DNA of 64,000 nt from Halomonas beimenensis (GTDB lineage Bacteria; Pseudomonadota; Gammaproteobacteria; Pseudomonadales; Halomonadaceae), in assembly GCF_002549795.1 (NCBI RefSeq), contig NZ_CP021435.1, forward strand, positions 2,728,001 to 2,792,000, read 5' to 3'. Position numbers and translations under genes: made by a program. The notes beneath the pieces were generated by a model. That model had not been told where the DNA came from, searched no databases, and saw only the letters and a program-made list of their open reading frames with translations. Of the stretch, positions 15,537 through 25,397 are shown one piece after another (the stretch's first letter is position 1; every line of letters starts with the position of its first letter).

Positions 15537-16467
15537 CACGGCGCCGACCGTGCCCGCCGACGTGGTCGTCGTCGGCAGCCTGAACATGGACCTGGTGGTG
15601 CGAACCCCGCGGCTGCCACAGCCCGGCGAGACCCTGACCGGTCATGGCTTCACCACCACCGCCGGCGGCAAGGGCGCCAACCAGGCCGTGGCGCTCGCCC
15701 GGCTGGGCACCGCGACGGCGATGGTCGGCTGCGTCGGCGACGACGACTATGGCCATGCCTTGCGGGATGGCCTCGAGCGCGAGGGGATCCACTGCCAGGG
15801 GATACGACGGTGTGGGGAGCAGCCGACTGGCGTGGCCGTGATCCAGGTGGACGACGACAGCCGCAACAGCATCGTGGTCACCCCCGGCAGCAACGGCGAA
15901 CTGACCCCCGCGGACGTGGAGGGCTGCGACGCCCTGCTGGCCTCGGCCCGACTGGTGATCTGCCAGCTGGAGACCCCCCTGGCGACGGTGCGCCACGCCC
16001 TCGAACGGGCCCGCCACCATGGCTGCCTCACCCTGCTCAATGCCGCCCCCGCCATGTCGCTGCCCCGCGACCTCCTGGCGTTGGTCGACTGGTTGGTGGT
16101 CAACGAGTCCGAGGCCGCGGCCCTCTCCGGGCAGACCGTCACCCATCCCGACGAGGCCGCCCGGGCCGTGCAATGCCTACGTAAGGCGGGCTGCCGCCAG
16201 GTACTGATCACCCTGGGCGCCCAGGGGGTGGTCGCGGCGGTCGACGACCGCCTGCATCACTATGCCGCGCGGCCGGTGACGGCCATGGACACCACGGCGG
16301 CCGGCGACACCTTCGTCGGCGCCTTCGCCGCGGCGCTGTCGCGCGGCGAGGGCATCGAGGCGGCCATCCGCTACGGTCAAGCCGCGGCGGCCATCGCGGT
16401 CACCCGGGCCGGTGCCCAGGCATCGATCCCCCGGCACGACGAAATCCTTCCCCCCGCGCATTCCTGA
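15430..16467 (+). CDS. rbsK: Ribokinase
   Basis: A PfkB-family sugar kinase that phosphorylates ribose to ribose 5-phosphate. The N-terminal substrate motif VVVGSLNMDLVVR starts at residue 45 and GGKGANQAVALARLG follows; the C-terminal catalytic motif is DTTAAGDTFVGAFAAALSRG with the catalytic Asp. The longest frame (345 residues) carries about 40 residues before the first strand, whereas ribokinases usually have under 10. A GTG at 15496 or 15550 may therefore be the true start; none of the three has a clear ribosome site. It is the first firm gene of an operon with nucleoside hydrolase, transketolase and transaldolase, so it would process ribose freed from nucleosides. Confidence 0.9.
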   Translation: MAEGALPPKASRPSSLDPDNLRVTALTLPPSTQPHDTAPTVPADVVVVGSLNMDLVVRTPRLPQPGETLTGHGFTTTAGGKGANQAVALARLGTATAMVGCVGDDDYGHALRDGLEREGIHCQGIRRCGEQPTGVAVIQVDDDSRNSIVVTPGSNGELTPADVEGCDALLASARLVICQLETPLATVRHALERARHHGCLTLLNAAPAMSLPRDLLALVDWLVVNESEAAALSGQTVTHPDEAARAVQCLRKAGCRQVLITLGAQGVVAAVDDRLHHYAARPVTAMDTTAAGDTFVGAFAAALSRGEGIEAAIRYGQAAAAIAVTRAGAQASIPRHDEILPPAHS

Positions 16468-16479
16468 AGGAGAACCCTC

Positions 16480-17487
16480 ATGACCAGCGCACATCCCGGC
16501 GACCGGACATCGCCGATCAAGGTACTCTTCGACACCGACCCGGGCGTCGACGACGCCATGGCGCTGCTGTTCCTGCATCGCCATCCGGCCATCGAGCTGA
16601 TGGGTATCACCACGGTGCACGGCAATGCCCGAACCGACACCACCACCCGCAACGCCCTCTACCTGGGCGAGCACTTCGGCCTGGAGACGCCCATCGCCCG
16701 CGGCGCCGCCGAGCCCCTGGTGATGCCCAAGTCACCGCCGCCGACCTTCGTGCATGGCGACGACGGCCTCGGCAACGTCGGCCTGACCTTCGAGCCGACC
16801 CGCCGGCCCGACCCCCGCCCGGCCTACCGCCTGATCATCGACACGGTGCGCCGCCACCCCGGCGAGATCACCCTGATCGCGGTCGGCCCCCTGACCAACC
16901 TGGCCCTGGCGCTCAAGGAGGCCCCGGAGATCGCCCCCCTGGTCAAGGAGGTCGTGGTCATGGGCGGCGCCTTCGGAGTCGGCGGCCAGGGCGGCAACAT
17001 CACCCCCGTGGCCGAGGCCAACATCCACGGCGACCCCCATGCCGCCGACCTCGTCTTCACCGCCGCCTGGCCGGTCACCGTGGTCGGCCTGGACGTCACC
17101 CATCGGGTGCTGATGACCGACGCCGACTTCCGGCGGCTGCGCGAGCTTGGCGGCGAGGATGGCGACTTCATGTGGTCGATCTCGCGCCACTACGTGGACT
17201 TCTACTCGGAGCGCGAGGCCATCGACGGCTGCTATGTCCACGACTCCAGCGCAGTGGCCTATGTCCTCGACCCGAGCCTGTTCGAGGTCCGCCAGGGACC
17301 GGTGCGTGCCGTAGGCGACGGCCTTGCCATGGGCCAGACCATCCAGCGCCCCGACGACCGGGACTTCCCCCCCACCGCCTGGGACGGCCTGCCGTCACAA
17401 CGGGTCTGCGTGGACGTCGACGGCCCGCGCCTCATGCGGCTGTTCATGGACACCTTCATCGCCCCCGGCCGCGCGGAAGACGCCTGA
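16480..17487 (+). CDS. Inosine-uridine preferring nucleoside hydrolase
   Basis: A 335-residue nucleoside N-ribohydrolase that cleaves ribonucleosides to ribose and base. The Ca2+-binding signature DTDPGVDDAMALL is at residues 18-30, with VGPLTNLALAL near 138-148 and VVVMGGAFGV near 162-171. The late conserved HDSSAVAYVLDP near 248-259 contributes the active-site histidine and Asp. It starts 12 bp after ribokinase with a GAAGGAGA site. The pairing with ribokinase is logical because the released ribose is its substrate. There is no signal peptide, so it acts in the cytoplasm after uptake by NupC. Confidence 0.92.
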   Translation: MTSAHPGDRTSPIKVLFDTDPGVDDAMALLFLHRHPAIELMGITTVHGNARTDTTTRNALYLGEHFGLETPIARGAAEPLVMPKSPPPTFVHGDDGLGNVGLTFEPTRRPDPRPAYRLIIDTVRRHPGEITLIAVGPLTNLALALKEAPEIAPLVKEVVVMGGAFGVGGQGGNITPVAEANIHGDPHAADLVFTAAWPVTVVGLDVTHRVLMTDADFRRLRELGGEDGDFMWSISRHYVDFYSEREAIDGCYVHDSSAVAYVLDPSLFEVRQGPVRAVGDGLAMGQTIQRPDDRDFPPTAWDGLPSQRVCVDVDGPRLMRLFMDTFIAPGRAEDA

Positions 17488-17538
17488 GGGGCGCCTCCCC
17501 GGCCCGACTCGATCACCGACACGCTGGATGCTTCGATA

Positions 17539-19563
17539 ATGACAACGCCCGACACCGATACCCTCGCCAACGCACTGCGCGTCCTGTCCATGGACGCCGT
17601 GCAGCGCGCCGGCTCCGGCCACCCCGGCATGCCCATGGGCATGGCCGAGATCTCCGTCGCCCTCTGGCACGGCCACCTGCGCCACAATCCCGCCAACCCC
17701 GACTGGCCCGACCGCGACCGCTTCGTGCTCAGCAACGGCCATGGCTCCATGCTGCTCTACGCCCTGCTGCACCTGACCGGTTACGACGTCGCCACCGACG
17801 ACCTGGCACGCTTCCGCCGCCTGGGCAGCAGGACGCCGGGCCATCCCGAGGTCGGCTATACCCCCGGCGTCGAGACCACCACGGGGCCGCTCGGCCAGGG
17901 CCTGGCCAACGCGGTGGGCATGGCCCTCGCCGAGAGACAGCTCGCCGAGGAATTCAACCGCGACGGCCTGCCCATCGTCGACCACCACACCTACGCCTTC
18001 GTGGGCGACGGCTGCCTGATGGAGGGCATCAGCCACGAGGCCGCCTCCCTGGCCGGCACCCTGGGCCTCGGCAAGCTGATCGTGCTCTACGACGACAACG
18101 GCATCTCCATCGACGGAGAGGTCGAGGGCTGGTTCACCGACGACACCGGGAAGCGCTTCGAGGCCTACGGCTGGCAGGTGATCGACGGCGTCGACGGCCA
18201 TGACGTCGCTGAAGTCGACGCCGCCATCACTCGGGCGAAGGCCGACGACCGCCCCACCCTGATCGCCTGCCGGACGTTGATCGGCAAGGGCGCCCCCACC
18301 AAGCAGGGCAGCCACGACAGCCATGGCGCTCCGCTGGGCGAGGACGAGATCCGGGCCACCCGCAAGGCCCTGGGCTGGTCCCACTCCCCCTTCGAGATCC
18401 CCGAGGCCGTCGCCGCGGAGTGGAGCGCCCGGGAACGCGGCGCCCGTGACGAGGCCGCCTGGCGGGAACGCTTCGCGCGCTACGCCGAGGCCCATCCCCA
18501 GGCCGCCGCGGAGTTCGAGCGCCGGCTCGCCGGCGCCCTGCCGGAAGACTTCGCGATCCTGGCCCAGCGCCACCTCGAGGCCGTCGCCGAGCATTCGGAG
18601 ACGCTCGCCACCCGCAAGGCCAGCCAGCAGGCGATCCAGGCCTTCGCCCCCCAACTGCCGGAACTCCTCGGCGGCTCGGCCGACCTGGCCGGCTCCAACC
18701 TCACGCTGTGGGACCAGGCCCGCCCCCTCACTCGCGACGGCGGCGGCAACTATGTGCACTACGGCGTACGCGAGTTCGGCATGGCCGCGATCATGAACGG
18801 CCTGACCCTGCATGGCGGCATCCGGCCATTCGGCGGGACCTTCCTGATGTTCTCGGAATACGCCCGCAATGCCCTGCGCATGGCCGCCTTGATGAAGATC
18901 AACCCCATCTTCGTGTTCACTCACGATTCCATTGGCCTTGGCGAGGACGGCCCCACCCACCAGCCGGTGGAACAGACCGCCAGCCTGCGCCTGATGCCCA
19001 ACATGGACGTCTGGCGACCCTGCGATGCCGTGGAGACCCAGGTGGCCTGGCAGGTCGCCCTGGAGCACGCCGACACTCCCACCAGCCTGATCCTCAGCCG
19101 CCAGGCGCTGCCCGCCCAACCGCGCGATGCCCGGCAGCTGGCCGACATCCGCCGCGGCGGCTACGTGCTCGCCCGCGAGACGGGCGCGCTGGATCTCGTG
19201 CTGATCGCTACCGGCTCGGAGGTCGAACTGGCCGTCGCGGCCCGGGAGCGCCTGGCCGCCCGGGGCCTCCGGGCCCGGGTGGTGTCGCTGCCCTCCACCT
19301 TCGTCTTCGACCGCCAGCCCCGCGACTACCGCGACGCCGTGCTGCCGCCCCGAGTGCCCCGCCTGGCGGTCGAGGCCGGGGTGACCGACTACTGGCGGAA
19401 GTACGTGGGCCTCGATGGCGATGTCGTGGGGCTCGACACCTTCGGCGAGTCGGCCCCCGCCGACGAGCTCTACCGCCACTTCGGCCTCACCGCCGAGGTC
19501 GTGACCGAACGGGCCAGCCAACTGCTGGCCACCACCCGCGCATCCCAGGAGGTTTTCTCATGA
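17539..19563 (+). CDS. tkt: Transketolase
   Basis: A 674-residue ThDP enzyme of the pentose phosphate pathway. The N-terminal part has the transketolase signature around [15 protein letters not shown] and the [18 protein letters not shown] ... DDNGISIDG cofactor motif (about 154-194). Catalytic histidines are visible in SGHPG and in TTTGPLGQG surroundings. The Pyr domain ([12 protein letters not shown], near 411-422) and the C-terminal domain ([14 protein letters not shown]) follow. It lies 51 bp after nucleoside hydrolase, and its stop overlaps the transaldolase start. In this operon it feeds pentose phosphate from nucleosides into central metabolism; it may be a second, pathway-specific copy. 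Confidence 0.95.
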   Translation: MTTPDTDTLANALRVLSMDAVQRAGSGHPGMPMGMAEISVALWHGHLRHNPANPDWPDRDRFVLSNGHGSMLLYALLHLTGYDVATDDLARFRRLGSRTPGHPEVGYTPGVETTTGPLGQGLANAVGMALAERQLAEEFNRDGLPIVDHHTYAFVGDGCLMEGISHEAASLAGTLGLGKLIVLYDDNGISIDGEVEGWFTDDTGKRFEAYGWQVIDGVDGHDVAEVDAAITRAKADDRPTLIACRTLIGKGAPTKQGSHDSHGAPLGEDEIRATRKALGWSHSPFEIPEAVAAEWSARERGARDEAAWRERFARYAEAHPQAAAEFERRLAGALPEDFAILAQRHLEAVAEHSETLATRKASQQAIQAFAPQLPELLGGSADLAGSNLTLWDQARPLTRDGGGNYVHYGVREFGMAAIMNGLTLHGGIRPFGGTFLMFSEYARNALRMAALMKINPIFVFTHDSIGLGEDGPTHQPVEQTASLRLMPNMDVWRPCDAVETQVAWQVALEHADTPTSLILSRQALPAQPRDARQLADIRRGGYVLARETGALDLVLIATGSEVELAVAARERLAARGLRARVVSLPSTFVFDRQPRDYRDAVLPPRVPRLAVEAGVTDYWRKYVGLDGDVVGLDTFGESAPADELYRHFGLTAEVVTERASQLLATTRASQEVFS

Positions 19564-20627
19564 GTCGTCTTCGCCGCATCGTCGACTTCGGGCAGCAGGT
19601 CTGGCTGGACAACCTGTCGCGCCGGCTGCTGGAGAGCGGTCGCCTCGAGCGCTGGCTCGAGGAGGACGCCATCGCCGGCGTCACCTCGAATCCGACGATC
19701 TTCCACAAGGCCATCGCCGAGGACCCGCTCTACCAGGACGACCTGGCGCGCCTGCGCGACCAGGAGCCCGACCCCGAACGGCGCTTCGAGGCCCTGGTGC
19801 TGCCCGATATCCGCGCGGCCTGCGACCTCCTGCGACCCCGCTACGAGGCCACCGGCGGCGATCAGGGTTACGTCAGCTTCGAGGTCTCGCCGCACCTGGC
19901 CCAGGACGCGGCAGGCACCCTGGCCGCCGCCGAGCGCCTCTGGGCCGCCATCGACCGGCCCAACGCCATGATCAAGATCCCGGCCACCCGGGCCTGCCTG
20001 CCGGCCATCCGCGACGCCATCGCCGCCGGCCTCAACGTCAACGTCACCCTGATGTTCTCGCCGCGGCACCTGGACGACGTCTTCACCGCCTACCGGGACG
20101 GGTTGGCCGCCCGTCATGCCGCCGGCCAGCCGGTCGACCACATCCACGCGGTGGCGAGCTTCTTCCTCAGCCGGGTGGACACCCTGATCGATGGCCAGCT
20201 GCCGGAGTCCGCCGCCCACCTGCGCGGCCGGATCGCCGTCGCCTCGGCCAAGACCGCCTATGCCCGCTGGCGGGAGGTCTTCGGCGACGAGGCCTTCGCC
20301 ACGCTGCGCGCGGCCGGCGCCCGGCCCCAGAGCTGCCTGTGGGCCAGCACGGGCACCAAGAATCCGGCCTATTCCGACGTCCTCTACGTGGAAGAGCTGA
20401 TCGGCCCCGACACCGTCAACACCGTGCCCGATGCCACCCTGGCGGCCTTCGCCGACCACGGCGAGGCGGCCGAAACGCTGACCGCCGGCCTCGACGAGGC
20501 CCGCGAGCGGTTGGCCGAGCTGAAGGCCTTGGGCATCGATCTCGATGACGTCGGCGAGCGACTCCAACGGGAGGGGCTCGCGGCCTTCGAGCGCGCCTTC
20601 GACGAGCTGCTGCGTCTGGTCGACTGA
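19560..20627 (+). CDS. tal: Transaldolase (long, actinobacterial/cyanobacterial-type)
   Basis: A 355-residue transaldolase. The N-terminus [39 protein letters not shown] and the added C-terminal helices are those of the longer transaldolase subfamily rather than the 317-residue enterobacterial TalB. The Schiff-base lysine is likely in NAMIKIPAT (near residue 140), and [12 protein letters not shown] near 260-270 is conserved. The ATG at 19560 overlaps the transketolase stop by 4 bp, with AGGAGG upstream, indicating translational coupling. With transketolase it interconverts pentose phosphates into fructose 6-phosphate and glyceraldehyde 3-phosphate. Confidence 0.92.
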   Translation: MSRLRRIVDFGQQVWLDNLSRRLLESGRLERWLEEDAIAGVTSNPTIFHKAIAEDPLYQDDLARLRDQEPDPERRFEALVLPDIRAACDLLRPRYEATGGDQGYVSFEVSPHLAQDAAGTLAAAERLWAAIDRPNAMIKIPATRACLPAIRDAIAAGLNVNVTLMFSPRHLDDVFTAYRDGLAARHAAGQPVDHIHAVASFFLSRVDTLIDGQLPESAAHLRGRIAVASAKTAYARWREVFGDEAFATLRAAGARPQSCLWASTGTKNPAYSDVLYVEELIGPDTVNTVPDATLAAFADHGEAAETLTAGLDEARERLAELKALGIDLDDVGERLQREGLAAFERAFDELLRLVD

Positions 20628-20637
20628 CGCTTCTCCC

Positions 20638-20658
20638 GGCCGGTCGACCCGACCGGCC
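20638..20658. terminator. Hairpin after transaldolase
   Basis: A perfect 9-bp stem, GGCCGGTCG-ACC-CGACCGGCC, lies between transaldolase and the porin gene. There is no T run, so it may act as a processing or stabilising stem, or a weak terminator splitting cytoplasmic and envelope genes of the operon. Confidence 0.5.
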
Positions 20659-20701
20659 CTTCCGACACCATCACCAAGCACAACGACAACACGAGGATCC
20701 C

Positions 20702-21511
20702 ATGTCTTACCCTGCACGCCGCCTGCCCCTGACCATCGCCTCCCTGCTGGCCGGTCTCGCCCCCATCGCCCAGGCCGATGCCCTGACCCCGAACTGGTCG
20801 TTCGCCAATGCCTCGGTCAACTACCTCGACTGGTCCGGGGGCACCGAGGAGCGCACCGCCACCAATGCCGCCAAGAGCGACTTCGTCTACCTGGAGCTGG
20901 AGGGGGGCGCCGGCTTCGACTGGGGCGAGCTCTACGGCTTCTTCGACGCCGAGAACCCCAACCATGGCAGCTTCGACGAACGCAGCGGCGGCAAGGACAA
21001 TTTCCGCACCGCCGCCAAGGTGACGTCGCACTTCTACCTCGGCGACTCCCCCTTCTCGCTCTATGCCCATGTCTATGACTTCCGGGACCACGGCTTCGAT
21101 GTCCGCGAGCAGGACCAGGTCCTCGGCCTGGGCTATCGCCACACCTTCGCCAATGGCCTGTGGATCAAGCCCTTCCTCGGGCCCGCCCGGGTGCAGAGCA
21201 GCGGCTATACCGGCATGAACGGCTATATCGGCGGCTGGGTCGCCGGCTACGATTTCCACGCCCTGGGCCAGAGGCTGAGCCTGACCAACTGGCACGAGCA
21301 GACCTTCGCCCGGGACGACGCCTACCTGACGCAGAACTTCGTCGGCGAGAAGGCCGGCAGCACCGGCACCAACGGCGCCGTGGCCCTGTGGTGGCACCCC
21401 GTGGAGACGATCACCACCGGCGTCCAGTACCGCTACGCAGACGAGAAGCTGGGCACCCCGGGCGCCTACCAGAACGCCCTGATCTACTCGCTCAAGCTCA
21501 ACTTCCTGTAA
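20702..21511 (+). CDS. tsx: Tsx/OmpK-like nucleoside-specific outer membrane channel
   Basis: A 269-residue outer membrane beta-barrel. It has a signal peptide of about 25 residues ending AQADA and a Tsx-like N-terminus ([15 protein letters not shown]). Alternating amphipathic strands end in a terminal aromatic/hydrophobic strand ([10 protein letters not shown]), the signature for BAM assembly. Tsx-family pores admit nucleosides. The downstream neighbour is the NupC nucleoside symporter, then a 5'-nucleotidase lipoprotein, which supports nucleoside uptake. The start at 20702 follows an ACGAGGATCC ribosome site. Confidence 0.85.
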   Translation: MSYPARRLPLTIASLLAGLAPIAQADALTPNWSFANASVNYLDWSGGTEERTATNAAKSDFVYLELEGGAGFDWGELYGFFDAENPNHGSFDERSGGKDNFRTAAKVTSHFYLGDSPFSLYAHVYDFRDHGFDVREQDQVLGLGYRHTFANGLWIKPFLGPARVQSSGYTGMNGYIGGWVAGYDFHALGQRLSLTNWHEQTFARDDAYLTQNFVGEKAGSTGTNGAVALWWHPVETITTGVQYRYADEKLGTPGAYQNALIYSLKLNFL

Positions 21512-21545
21512 CGGCGTCATTCTCCCGGATCATGAGGGCACCCTA

Positions 21546-22811
21546 ATGGACATCACCATGAGCCTGATCGGGATGACGACGCTCATCCTCATCGCCTTGC
21601 TCTTCTCCTCGAACCGTCGCGCCATCCGCCTGCGCACCGTGGGCGGCGCCTTCGCCATCCAGGCCGGCCTCGGCGCCTTCGTGCTCTACGTGCCTACCGG
21701 CCAGGCGGTGCTCGCCACCGTCTCCGATGCCGTCAGCCAGGTGGTGGCCTATGCCAACGACGGCATCGGCTTCCTGTTCGGCGGCCTGGCCGACGTGGAG
21801 GCCACCGGCTTCGTCTTCGCCATCAAGGTGCTGCCGGTGATCGTCTTCTTCTCCTCGCTCACCGCCGTGCTCTACTACCTGGGCATCATGCAATGGGTGA
21901 TCCGCCTCCTCGGCGGCGCCCTGCAGAAGGCGCTCGGCACCTCGCGCACCGAGTCGCTGTCGGCCACCGCCAACATCTTCGTCGGCCAGACAGAGGCGCC
22001 CCTGGTGGTGCGGCCCTTCATCGCCCGCATGACCCGGTCGCAGCTGTTCGCGGTGATGTGCGGCGGCCTGGCCTCGGTGGCTGGCTCGGTACTGGCCGGC
22101 TACGCAGCACTGGGGATTCCCATGGAGTACCTGGTGGCGGCCTCCTTCATGGCCGCCCCGGGCGGCCTGCTGTTCGCCAAGCTGCTCCTGCCCGAGACCG
22201 AGACGCCGGAGGACAGCGTCTCCGCCGCCGAGAAGCGCCTGGAAGCGGAGGAGGACCACCTGACCAATGTGCTGGATGCCGCGGCGGCCGGGGCCTCCTC
22301 GGGCCTCAACCTGGCCGCCAACGTCGGCGCCATGCTGCTGGCCTTCATCGGCCTGATCGCCCTGTTCAACGGCATCCTCGGCGGGGTCGGCGGCTGGTTC
22401 GGCATGGAGTCGCTGAGCCTGGAGCTGATCCTCGGCTGGCTCTTCGCCCCGCTCGCCTTCCTGCTCGGCGTGCCCTGGGAAGAGGCGACCCTGGCCGGCT
22501 CCTTCATCGGCCAGAAGCTGGTGGTCAACGAGTTCGTGGCCTATATCAATCTGGCGCCCTACATCGACGGCGAGCAGGTGGTGGCCGCCACCGGCGAGGC
22601 GATGACGCCCCATACCAAGGCGATCCTGTCCTTCGCCCTGTGCGGCTTCGCCAACCTGTCGTCCATCGCCATCCTGCTCGGTGGCCTGGGCAGCATCGCG
22701 CCGAGCCGCCGCCACGACATCGCCCGACTGGGCCTCAAGGCGATGCTCGCCGGCACCCTCTCCAACCTCATGTCGGCCTCCCTCGCCGGCTTCTTCCTCT
22801 CCTTGGCCTGA
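21546..22811 (+). CDS. nupC: NupC-family concentrative nucleoside transporter, copy 1
   Basis: A 421-residue integral membrane protein of the CNT (SLC28/NupC) family. Typical motifs are [18 protein letters not shown] at the N-terminus, [24 protein letters not shown] near 97-120, and [19 protein letters not shown] near 139-157, which contains the substrate-binding Gln/Thr/Glu. The second half carries [13 protein letters not shown] and [15 protein letters not shown]. It imports nucleosides with Na+ or H+. It lies 34 bp after the Tsx-like gene. The copy at 25398 is close to 90 percent identical by eye; this one belongs to the ribonucleoside operon. Confidence 0.93.
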   Translation: MDITMSLIGMTTLILIALLFSSNRRAIRLRTVGGAFAIQAGLGAFVLYVPTGQAVLATVSDAVSQVVAYANDGIGFLFGGLADVEATGFVFAIKVLPVIVFFSSLTAVLYYLGIMQWVIRLLGGALQKALGTSRTESLSATANIFVGQTEAPLVVRPFIARMTRSQLFAVMCGGLASVAGSVLAGYAALGIPMEYLVAASFMAAPGGLLFAKLLLPETETPEDSVSAAEKRLEAEEDHLTNVLDAAAAGASSGLNLAANVGAMLLAFIGLIALFNGILGGVGGWFGMESLSLELILGWLFAPLAFLLGVPWEEATLAGSFIGQKLVVNEFVAYINLAPYIDGEQVVAATGEAMTPHTKAILSFALCGFANLSSIAILLGGLGSIAPSRRHDIARLGLKAMLAGTLSNLMSASLAGFFLSLA

Positions 22812-22923
22812 TGCCGCCAAGAACGCCGGGCGGCCTGGGGACGCCATGCTGCCCGGCGTCCATCTCCGCGAGCCGGCACGAGGCAGGTGCCGGCTTGCCG
22901 CTACCGATCGAAAGGAGTCCTCG

Positions 22924-24543
22924 ATGCGTCACACGATAGGGAGCCGCGCCCTGCTCGCGGGCATGCTGCTACTGCTCGGCGGCTGTGCGACGCCGGCACC
23001 GGAGACGACGTACCGCCTCACCATCCTGCATACCAACGATCATCACGGCCGTTTCTGGCGCAACGCCCGGGACGAATACGGCATGGCGGCCCGCAAGACA
23101 CTGGTCGACCGCCTCCGGAGCGAAGTCGAGGCCGAAGGCGGACGGTCGCTGCTGCTCTCGGGTGGCGACATCAATACCGGCGTCCCCGAGTCCGACCTGC
23201 TGGATGCCGAGCCCGATTTCAAGGGCATGAACCTGCTGGGCTACGACGCCATGGCCGTCGGCAACCATGAGTTCGACAACCCCCTGGCGGTGCTGCGCCG
23301 GCAGGAGGCCTGGGCCGACTTCCCGCTGCTGTCGGCCAACATCTATCGGCGATCCACGGGGCAGCGCCTCTTTCCCGCCTATGAGCTCTTCGAGCTGGAG
23401 GGGCTCGAGGTCGCCGTCCTCGGCCTGACCACGGACGACACGGCGGTCATCGGCAACCCCGAGTATCTGGCCGATATCGAGTTTCGCGACCCCGTCGAGG
23501 AGGCGGCCAAGCTCGTCCCCGAGCTACGGGAGCGCGCCGACCTCGTCATCGCCGTCACCCATATGGGCCACTATGCCGACGCCCGGCACGGCGCCAATGC
23601 ACCGGGCGACGTCACCCTCGCCCGGCGCGTGCCCGGCATCGACCTGGTGGTGGGCGGCCACTCCCAGGAACCGGTGTGCATGGCCGCCGAGAATCGCATG
23701 GATGAGGACTTCGTTCCTGGGGATGCCTGCGTCCCCGACGTGAAGAACGGCACGCTCATCGTGCAGGCCCATGAATGGGGCAAGTACGTGGGACGCGCCG
23801 ACCTGGTCTACCGGGACGGCGAGCTCGACCTGGAGCGCTATCGCCTGCTGCCCGTCAACCTGCTGAGGGACGTTCGGGCCGACGGCGGCCCGCCTCGGCG
23901 GCTGGCCGACGCGCGGATCCCCGAGGATGACGCCATGCTGGCCCTGCTGGCGCCCTTCCAGGAGAAGGGCCAACGCCGACTGGAAGAGCCCGTCGGCCAA
24001 GTGCGAGGCCGGCTGGAGGGCGACCGTGACCGGGTACGCTTCGAGCAGACCAACCTGGGCCGGCTGATCGCCACCGCCCAGGCCACGGCGACCGGCGCCG
24101 ACCTGGCGATCGTCAACTCGGGCGGCATCCGCCACGGCCTGCCCGAGGGTCCGGTGACCTACCGGGACATCCTCCAGGTCCAACCCTTCGGCAATCGCGT
24201 GGCCTACGTGGACCTGAGCGGCCGCGAACTGCAGGCTTACCTGGAGACCCTGACCGCCATGCCGACCGACTCCGGGGCCTATGTGCAGTTCGGCCAGGTC
24301 AGCTTCGCGGTGAAGGATGGCGAGCTCCGCGACCTGGTGGTGTACGGCAACGGCGAGACCCGCGTCGAGGCCTCCGGCACCTATCGCCTGGCCCTGAACA
24401 CCTACTCGGCCGCCGGGGGCGACGGCTATCCCCCGCTCAGCGACCATCCCCGTTTCGTCGATACGGGCGTGACCGATGCCGAGGTGCTCAAGCGCTTCAT
24501 CGCGCGACACAGCCCCATCGAGGCGGCGGCGTGGCAGCCCTGA
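22924..24543 (+). CDS. Lipoprotein 5'-nucleotidase (UshA-like)
   Basis: A 539-residue metallophosphoesterase. The start at 22924 has a GAAAGGAG site and gives a lipoprotein signal peptide with lipobox LLGGC near residue 21, so it is probably anchored in an envelope membrane. The catalytic N-domain has ILHTNDHHGRF (metal ligands Asp and His), GNHEFDN near 115-121, and GGHSQEP near 244-250. The C-terminal 5'-nucleotidase domain has NSGGIRHGLPEG and the substrate-stacking region NTYSAAGGDGYP. It dephosphorylates extracellular or periplasmic nucleotides to nucleosides for Tsx/NupC uptake. It ends 22 bp before the convergent deoR gene. It could also hydrolyse UDP-sugars. Confidence 0.9.
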   Translation: MRHTIGSRALLAGMLLLLGGCATPAPETTYRLTILHTNDHHGRFWRNARDEYGMAARKTLVDRLRSEVEAEGGRSLLLSGGDINTGVPESDLLDAEPDFKGMNLLGYDAMAVGNHEFDNPLAVLRRQEAWADFPLLSANIYRRSTGQRLFPAYELFELEGLEVAVLGLTTDDTAVIGNPEYLADIEFRDPVEEAAKLVPELRERADLVIAVTHMGHYADARHGANAPGDVTLARRVPGIDLVVGGHSQEPVCMAAENRMDEDFVPGDACVPDVKNGTLIVQAHEWGKYVGRADLVYRDGELDLERYRLLPVNLLRDVRADGGPPRRLADARIPEDDAMLALLAPFQEKGQRRLEEPVGQVRGRLEGDRDRVRFEQTNLGRLIATAQATATGADLAIVNSGGIRHGLPEGPVTYRDILQVQPFGNRVAYVDLSGRELQAYLETLTAMPTDSGAYVQFGQVSFAVKDGELRDLVVYGNGETRVEASGTYRLALNTYSAAGGDGYPPLSDHPRFVDTGVTDAEVLKRFIARHSPIEAAAWQP

Positions 24544-24565
24544 CACCGCCGGCGACAAAGGGGTG

Positions 24566-25285
24566 TCAACCGGGTGCCCCGTCCTCGGTGATGACCTCGT
24601 CGATGTCCTCGAGCCCGCCGAAGCGGGCCGGCCGTACCAGGCCATGCTTGCTGGCGTCCACCACCAGCACGCGGCGCTCGGCCGTGGCGATGGCGGCCTG
24701 CTTGGGGGCCACCTCGTGGAAGTGGAAGCAGCTGAGCCCCTGGCGCGGGTGCACTCCCGCCGCCGACAGGAAGGCCTTGTTGATGCCGAGCCGCCGGATG
24801 GCGGCCGGCATGTCGTCGCTGGCGAAGGAGCGCGACGAGGCGTGATAGACCCCGCCCAGCAGCCACAGCCGCACACCGGGACGCTCGCTGACCGCCTCGG
24901 CCACGTTGAGGGCATAGGTCACCACCGTCAGCGAGAGATCCTCGGGGAGGCTCGCCGCCAGCGGCATCAGGGTGGTGCCACAGTCGATGAAGAGGGTGTC
25001 GTCCGGGGCCAGCATCGCCAGGGCCCGCTCGCACAACCGCCGCTTGGCGGCGGCATGCCGATCGCGCTGGACGGCCAGGTCGTAGACGGAGCCGTGACGC
25101 GGGTCGTCGGCGCGCATCAGGTGGCCGCCGATCAGCACCAGCTCGCCGTCGGAGGCCGCCAGATCCCGCCGAATGGTCATCTCCGAGACGCCGCACAGCG
25201 CCGCCGCCTCGGCCAGCCGCAGGCTCCCCCCCTGGGCCAGGGCCTCGCCGATCCGGGCCAGGCGCCTTGCACTGCGCTCGTTCAT
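24566..25285 (-). CDS. deoR: DeoR-family regulator of the deoxynucleoside operon
   Basis: A 239-residue DeoR-type repressor. The N-terminal helix-turn-helix is at about 5-55 (RIGEALAQGGSLRLAEAAALCGVSEMTIRRDLA). The C-terminal sugar-phosphate sensor domain has FIDCGTTLMPLA and ends in the VVDASKHGLVRPARFG region. It is divergent from the nupC2-deo operon, with an ATGTTA/TAACAT palindrome in the 112-bp shared region. Deoxyribose 5-phosphate is the inducer in the E. coli DeoR system and is the likely effector here by analogy. Confidence 0.9.
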   Translation of the reverse strand: MNERSARRLARIGEALAQGGSLRLAEAAALCGVSEMTIRRDLAASDGELVLIGGHLMRADDPRHGSVYDLAVQRDRHAAAKRRLCERALAMLAPDDTLFIDCGTTLMPLAASLPEDLSLTVVTYALNVAEAVSERPGVRLWLLGGVYHASSRSFASDDMPAAIRRLGINKAFLSAAGVHPRQGLSCFHFHEVAPKQAAIATAERRVLVVDASKHGLVRPARFGGLEDIDEVITEDGAPG

Positions 25286-25307
25286 TGGCTATTTCTCTTT
25301 GCCAGGA

Positions 25308-25338
25308 ATGTTAAAAAAATAACATCGGGTGATACAAT
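25308..25338 (+). promoter_or_regulatory. DeoR-type operator overlapping the nupC2-deo promoter
   Basis: ATGTTA-AAAAAA-TAACAT (25308-25325) is a perfect palindrome whose arms match the E. coli DeoR operator TGTTA...TAACA. A -10 box TACAAT follows at 25333-25338, so the operator covers the -35 region, consistent with direct repression by the divergent deoR product. Confidence 0.75.
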
Positions 25339-25397
25339 TTTCACTCGCCCATTCACCCCTGGCCTCCGGCCGCCCCGATGCCCCAGGATCGATTCCC

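Noticed and set aside
17395..19521. Long minus-strand frame opposite transketolase
   Set aside because: Antisense frame created by GC bias at third positions; the composition is implausible and transketolase on the other strand is intact.
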